A stretch of 15,575 nt of DNA from Deltaproteobacteria bacterium UBA5329 (GTDB taxonomy: Bacteria > Desulfobacterota > Syntrophorhabdia > Syntrophorhabdales > Syntrophorhabdaceae). Position numbers and translations under genes: made by a program. The stretch covers positions 68,220 to 83,794 of the forward strand of contig DHQV01000067.1 in the NCBI GenBank assembly GCA_002408185.1, in the 5' to 3' direction. How positions within the stretch are numbered: position 1 is the first letter of the stretch; each line of letters opens with the position of its first letter. Below, in pieces: positions 12,886-15,575 of this stretch. The notes below the pieces were generated by a model. It saw only the letters and a list, made by a program, of their open reading frames with translations, was not told the origin of the DNA and did no database searches.

Positions 12886-13482
12886 ATGAGAAAGGCTGTG
12901 TTGGTATTGGTGGTAACATTCATGGTGCTCGTGTTTGTGAGTGGCGGGCTGGCTGCAGAAAAAAAAGCTGTAAAGAAACCTGCGGAAAAACCTGCCGGCA
13001 TTATGGTCAATGAGGTGACGGTCCAGGCGACCGTCGATTCGATCGATGCCGCGAACCGGACCGTCACGTTCAAACTGCCGGACGGCACACTGCGTACAGT
13101 TAAGGCTGGCCCTGAGGTCAGGAATTTCGATCAGATCAAGGTGGGAGACAATGCAACGGCGCGGTTCCTGGATTCTGTTGCGATCGTTGTGGCGAAAAAA
13201 GGGGAAAAACCGGCTGCTTCCGGCGGCCAGACTGTCGAGGTTGCGGCGAAGGGCGAGAAACCCCGTGCAGTCGTTGTCGATACGTTAGAAATTACCGCGG
13301 TGGTTGAAAAGATAGATTATGACAAACGTTTGATCTCTCTCAAGGGACCCGCAGGAAATGTTAGAGATTTCGTTGTAGATAAATCGGTTAAAAGGTTTAA
13401 GAGTATCAAGAAAGGTGATAATGTCTTTCTGCGATTTACGGAAGCCGTTGCCATAAGCATCGAGACACCGGCTAGCAAATAG
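12886..13482 (+). CDS. Secreted protein with two tandem 59-residue repeats
   Basis: A 198-residue exported protein with a signal peptide (MRKAVLVLVVTFMVLVFVSG, cleavage probably after GLAA at residue 24) and a lysine/proline-rich stretch to about residue 38. The rest is two copies of one domain, residues 44-102 and 134-192. They align without gaps, 21 of 59 positions identical, sharing I-D-x3-R, R-x7-V-x2-F-x2-I-K-x-G-D-N and V-A-I. A linker with KGEKP twice joins them. The strand pattern suggests small beta-barrel (OB-like) domains, which is inference. AAAGGAGG lies six bases before the ATG, one of the best ribosome sites here, suggesting good expression. The family is not known to me; a periplasmic binding role is possible but unproven. 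Confidence 0.88.
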   Translation: MRKAVLVLVVTFMVLVFVSGGLAAEKKAVKKPAEKPAGIMVNEVTVQATVDSIDAANRTVTFKLPDGTLRTVKAGPEVRNFDQIKVGDNATARFLDSVAIVVAKKGEKPAASGGQTVEVAAKGEKPRAVVVDTLEITAVVEKIDYDKRLISLKGPAGNVRDFVVDKSVKRFKSIKKGDNVFLRFTEAVAISIETPASK

Positions 13483-13495
13483 CTTAAGCAGGGTA

Positions 13496-13516
13496 GGGCC
13501 GGTTCATCACCGGCCC
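13496..13516 (+). terminator. Hairpin after the repeat-domain gene, possible terminator
   Basis: A perfect 8-bp GC-rich stem (GGGCCGGT with ACCGGCCC) and a 5-base loop lie 14 bases after the stop codon. The following bases are CTTAAAAAAAGG rather than a U-run, so if it terminates transcription it does so imperfectly or with help. Confidence 0.4.
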
Positions 13517-13559
13517 CTTAAAAAAAGGTTTCAAGTCTCACGCCTCGGGAAATTTCATT

Positions 13560-15434
13560 ATGAAGAAGCTTTTAAGACGGAAGATTGTACCGTTCACTGC
13601 CCTGGCAACTCTTATTCTTCTCCTGTGGGGATGTGCGACTCCCGTAGGGGTGGGGCGCCTCGACACGCAGGAATCATATCGCAAACTGACAGCGAATGTT
13701 CTCACGAATTCGTCTTTAAGCGCGCCGACGATGCAGATATTAAATCGCAATGGGCTGGCCGAAAAATTTGACAGTACACCTGAAGATGTCATAGTCAGAA
13801 TACATAAAGGTGTACCGACGGAAAACGAGGCAGACCGACTTTTCGCACTGGCGGAACTCTCGTTTCTCTATGCGTCCAGGAGCCAGGACAGGTCATATTA
13901 TCTCGCATCGGCTGTGTATGCCTATGCCCTGCTTTTCCCGAAGGGGCAAACCGGTACGACCAATGCATTCGATCCCCGCTTCCGGACGGCCGTCGACATT
14001 TACAATCTTGGCATAACGGAAGGATTGGCGTCTGAAGACGGATTGGAAGTTTATTTGACGGGAGGTAAGTACAAACTTCCTTTTGGGGAAATGACGGTCA
14101 CCGTTGAACCTTCTTCCTTCCGGTGGAGCACCTATACTCTCGTGAAATTCTATCCGGCAAGCCGGCTTTCAGTACGCGGTTTGCGCAATGAATACCGGTG
14201 GCCGGGGATAGGGGCGGCTCTTGTAGCGGTAACGAAGTACAGCCCCGATACGGTCGATACGGTTTCGGCAAGGGTCCCGCCTGACGTAAAGATTGCCGTG
14301 ACGGCATTCCTGCGCCTCGACGACGCCGGTCATGCCTTGAGTACGGGCGATGTCAAAGCCAATATCGAACTGTATACGACCGATTCTTCGAAAACGATAA
14401 CGATAGAGGACCGGTCAGTTCCGCTCGAATTCAATGCTTCTGCCGCCCTGGCATATACACTAGAAGGATCACGTGTCTATGCAAGTGAAACAAGAGGTTT
14501 TTTCTCCGGGAGTTTTTCACTGTTCAGGGAACAGAAGCGGTTTCCCGAAAGTATCTTTTTCATGACCCCCTATAAACGAGACCATATTCCTGTGATATTC
14601 ATTCATGGTACGGCATCGAGTGCTGCACGCTGGGTGGAAATGCTGAATGAATTGCAGAACGATCAGCGCCTGTGGGGCCGCTATCAATTCTGGTCCTTCA
14701 CATACAATACGGGGAATCCCATCCTGTATACCGGAGGCATGCTGACAAAGGGGCTCAAGGAACTGGTCCGCGGGCTTGACCAGGAAGGCACGGACGCGGC
14801 CCTTAGGGAGATGATAATTATAGGCCACAGCCAGGGTGGCATCTTGGCAAAATTCCCCGTGATGGACAGCGGGACGCGTTTCTGGGACAATGCGTCCGAG
14901 GTTCCTTTCGATCAGATCAAAGTCTCCGCAGAGACGCGGGCAATGATCGAAAGAAGCTTTTTTTACAAACCGCTTCCTTTTGTAAAAAGGGTGATCTTCA
15001 TTGCGACGCCGCACAGGGGCAGCTATGTGGCAGGGGGGTGGATAGGGAAATTGTCGGGCAAGTTCATCCATCTGCCTTTCCAGATGCTCGACGCTGTGAA
15101 AGAAGTGGTCACCAGGAACCCGGAGGCAATTGACATGTCCATACTCAAGGGAATCCCGAAGAGTACCGGGAATATGGACCCGAACAGTCCTTTCATAAAG
15201 ACTTTCGCATCTATCCCTATCGATCCGGGAGTCACGGCCCATTCGATAGTCGCCGTGAAGAATATCGACGTCCCGAAAGAAAAATGGACCGACGGGGTCG
15301 TAAAATACGAAAGCGCGCATGTGGATTACGCAGCGTCCGAACTGGTCGTCAATTCCGGGCATTCAACCCAGGGCGAACCGGAAACGATCGAGGAGGTCCG
15401 GCGGATTTTGCTGCTCCACATCGGAATCAAATAG
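13560..15434 (+). CDS. Large lipoprotein with C-terminal alpha/beta-hydrolase (lipase-like) domain
   Basis: A 624-residue envelope protein. Residues 1-25 form a lipoprotein signal ending in LLLWGC (Cys25). Residues ~30-160 look helical; ~175-330 are strand-rich and unassigned. From about 340 an alpha/beta-hydrolase domain begins: strand VIFIHG with the oxyanion turn HGT (349-351), the nucleophile elbow GHSQGG with Ser424, FIATPHRGSYVAG as in PGAP1/lipase-like proteins, and His601 in NSGHSTQ as the probable catalytic histidine. The acid residue is not clear. It is probably an esterase or lipase anchored in the outer or inner membrane with its active site in the periplasm or outside. The N-terminal ~330 residues are much longer than a normal lipase needs. 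The ribosome site before the ATG is weak. The substrate is unknown. Confidence 0.88.
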   Translation: MKKLLRRKIVPFTALATLILLLWGCATPVGVGRLDTQESYRKLTANVLTNSSLSAPTMQILNRNGLAEKFDSTPEDVIVRIHKGVPTENEADRLFALAELSFLYASRSQDRSYYLASAVYAYALLFPKGQTGTTNAFDPRFRTAVDIYNLGITEGLASEDGLEVYLTGGKYKLPFGEMTVTVEPSSFRWSTYTLVKFYPASRLSVRGLRNEYRWPGIGAALVAVTKYSPDTVDTVSARVPPDVKIAVTAFLRLDDAGHALSTGDVKANIELYTTDSSKTITIEDRSVPLEFNASAALAYTLEGSRVYASETRGFFSGSFSLFREQKRFPESIFFMTPYKRDHIPVIFIHGTASSAARWVEMLNELQNDQRLWGRYQFWSFTYNTGNPILYTGGMLTKGLKELVRGLDQEGTDAALREMIIIGHSQGGILAKFPVMDSGTRFWDNASEVPFDQIKVSAETRAMIERSFFYKPLPFVKRVIFIATPHRGSYVAGGWIGKLSGKFIHLPFQMLDAVKEVVTRNPEAIDMSILKGIPKSTGNMDPNSPFIKTFASIPIDPGVTAHSIVAVKNIDVPKEKWTDGVVKYESAHVDYAASELVVNSGHSTQGEPETIEEVRRILLLHIGIK

Positions 15435-15575
15435 AAAACGTATTATTCCTGCCGGCATAAAACCAACACTGTCATCCCGGGCTTGGAGGCTGTATCACAA
15501 GTATTTTCTTTCCGCCGTGAGCGTGCAAAGCGCCGGAAAACATGACCCCCATTCATCTCTGAAAGCATCCTGTCA
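15435..15575. other. Spacer at the right end with a degenerate inverted repeat
   Basis: No gene is visible. GTCATCCCGG (15471-15480) and CGCCGGAAAACATGAC (about 15531-15546) could be the two arms of a degenerate relative of the element at 9440-9572. No terminator with a U-run is seen after the hydrolase gene. Confidence 0.35.

Noticed and set aside
14517..15362. Open frame of about 280 codons on the minus strand opposite the hydrolase
   Set aside because: It lies fully inside a well-supported plus-strand gene, shows no family motif and has no ribosome site; it is a frame shadow.

Overview
The window looks like a chromosomal segment from a strictly anaerobic, Gram-negative bacterium of the Desulfobacterota (old Deltaproteobacteria) kind, possibly related to Syntrophorhabdus, Syntrophus or Geobacter. 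This is an inference. It rests on the class I (anaerobe-type) hybrid cluster protein, the gene order xseB-ispA-dxs-tlyA next to yicC-gmk-rpoZ, two predicted lipoproteins, and intergenic arrays with a 7-base period. I could not run a search, so the taxon is not proven.

Left part (1-6981, all minus strand). A housekeeping operon reads right to left: xseB, ispA, dxs, tlyA, a DUF4416 gene, yicC, gmk, rpoZ. Genes overlap by 1-31 bases or lie 0-19 bases apart, so they are probably co-transcribed and partly translationally coupled. The operon ends in a strong intrinsic terminator (987-1022). Beyond it, hcp (cut by the window edge) has its own promoter region with a 16-bp perfect palindrome of the CRP/FNR type, a plausible HcpR-like nitrosative-stress operator.

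Middle (6982-9381). A divergent 109-bp promoter region separates the operon from a PP2C-type phosphatase gene on the plus strand. Both predicted promoters put the transcript start at or within a few bases of the start codon. A LysE/RhtB exporter and a SatP/YaaH-type acetate transporter follow.

Spacer 9382-10023 (about 640 bp). It has no large gene. It holds a heptad array, a 133-bp inverted-repeat element, an unannotated-type 40-aa membrane peptide gene on the minus strand with its own Shine-Dalgarno and promoter, and an orphan minus-strand terminator.

Right part (10024-15434, plus strand). A small lipoprotein with a possible carbohydrate-binding-like fold, a PPC/DUF296 protein and phosphoglucomutase form a compact cluster. 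Next come a secreted protein built from two gap-free 59-residue repeats and a large lipoprotein with a C-terminal alpha/beta-hydrolase domain.

The most unusual feature of the window is a set of eight short intergenic arrays of degenerate 7-base repeats. Their sequence differs from place to place but the period is always seven. Five directly abut the 3' ends of genes. Six form three inverted pairs, one of them enclosing the rpoZ terminator.
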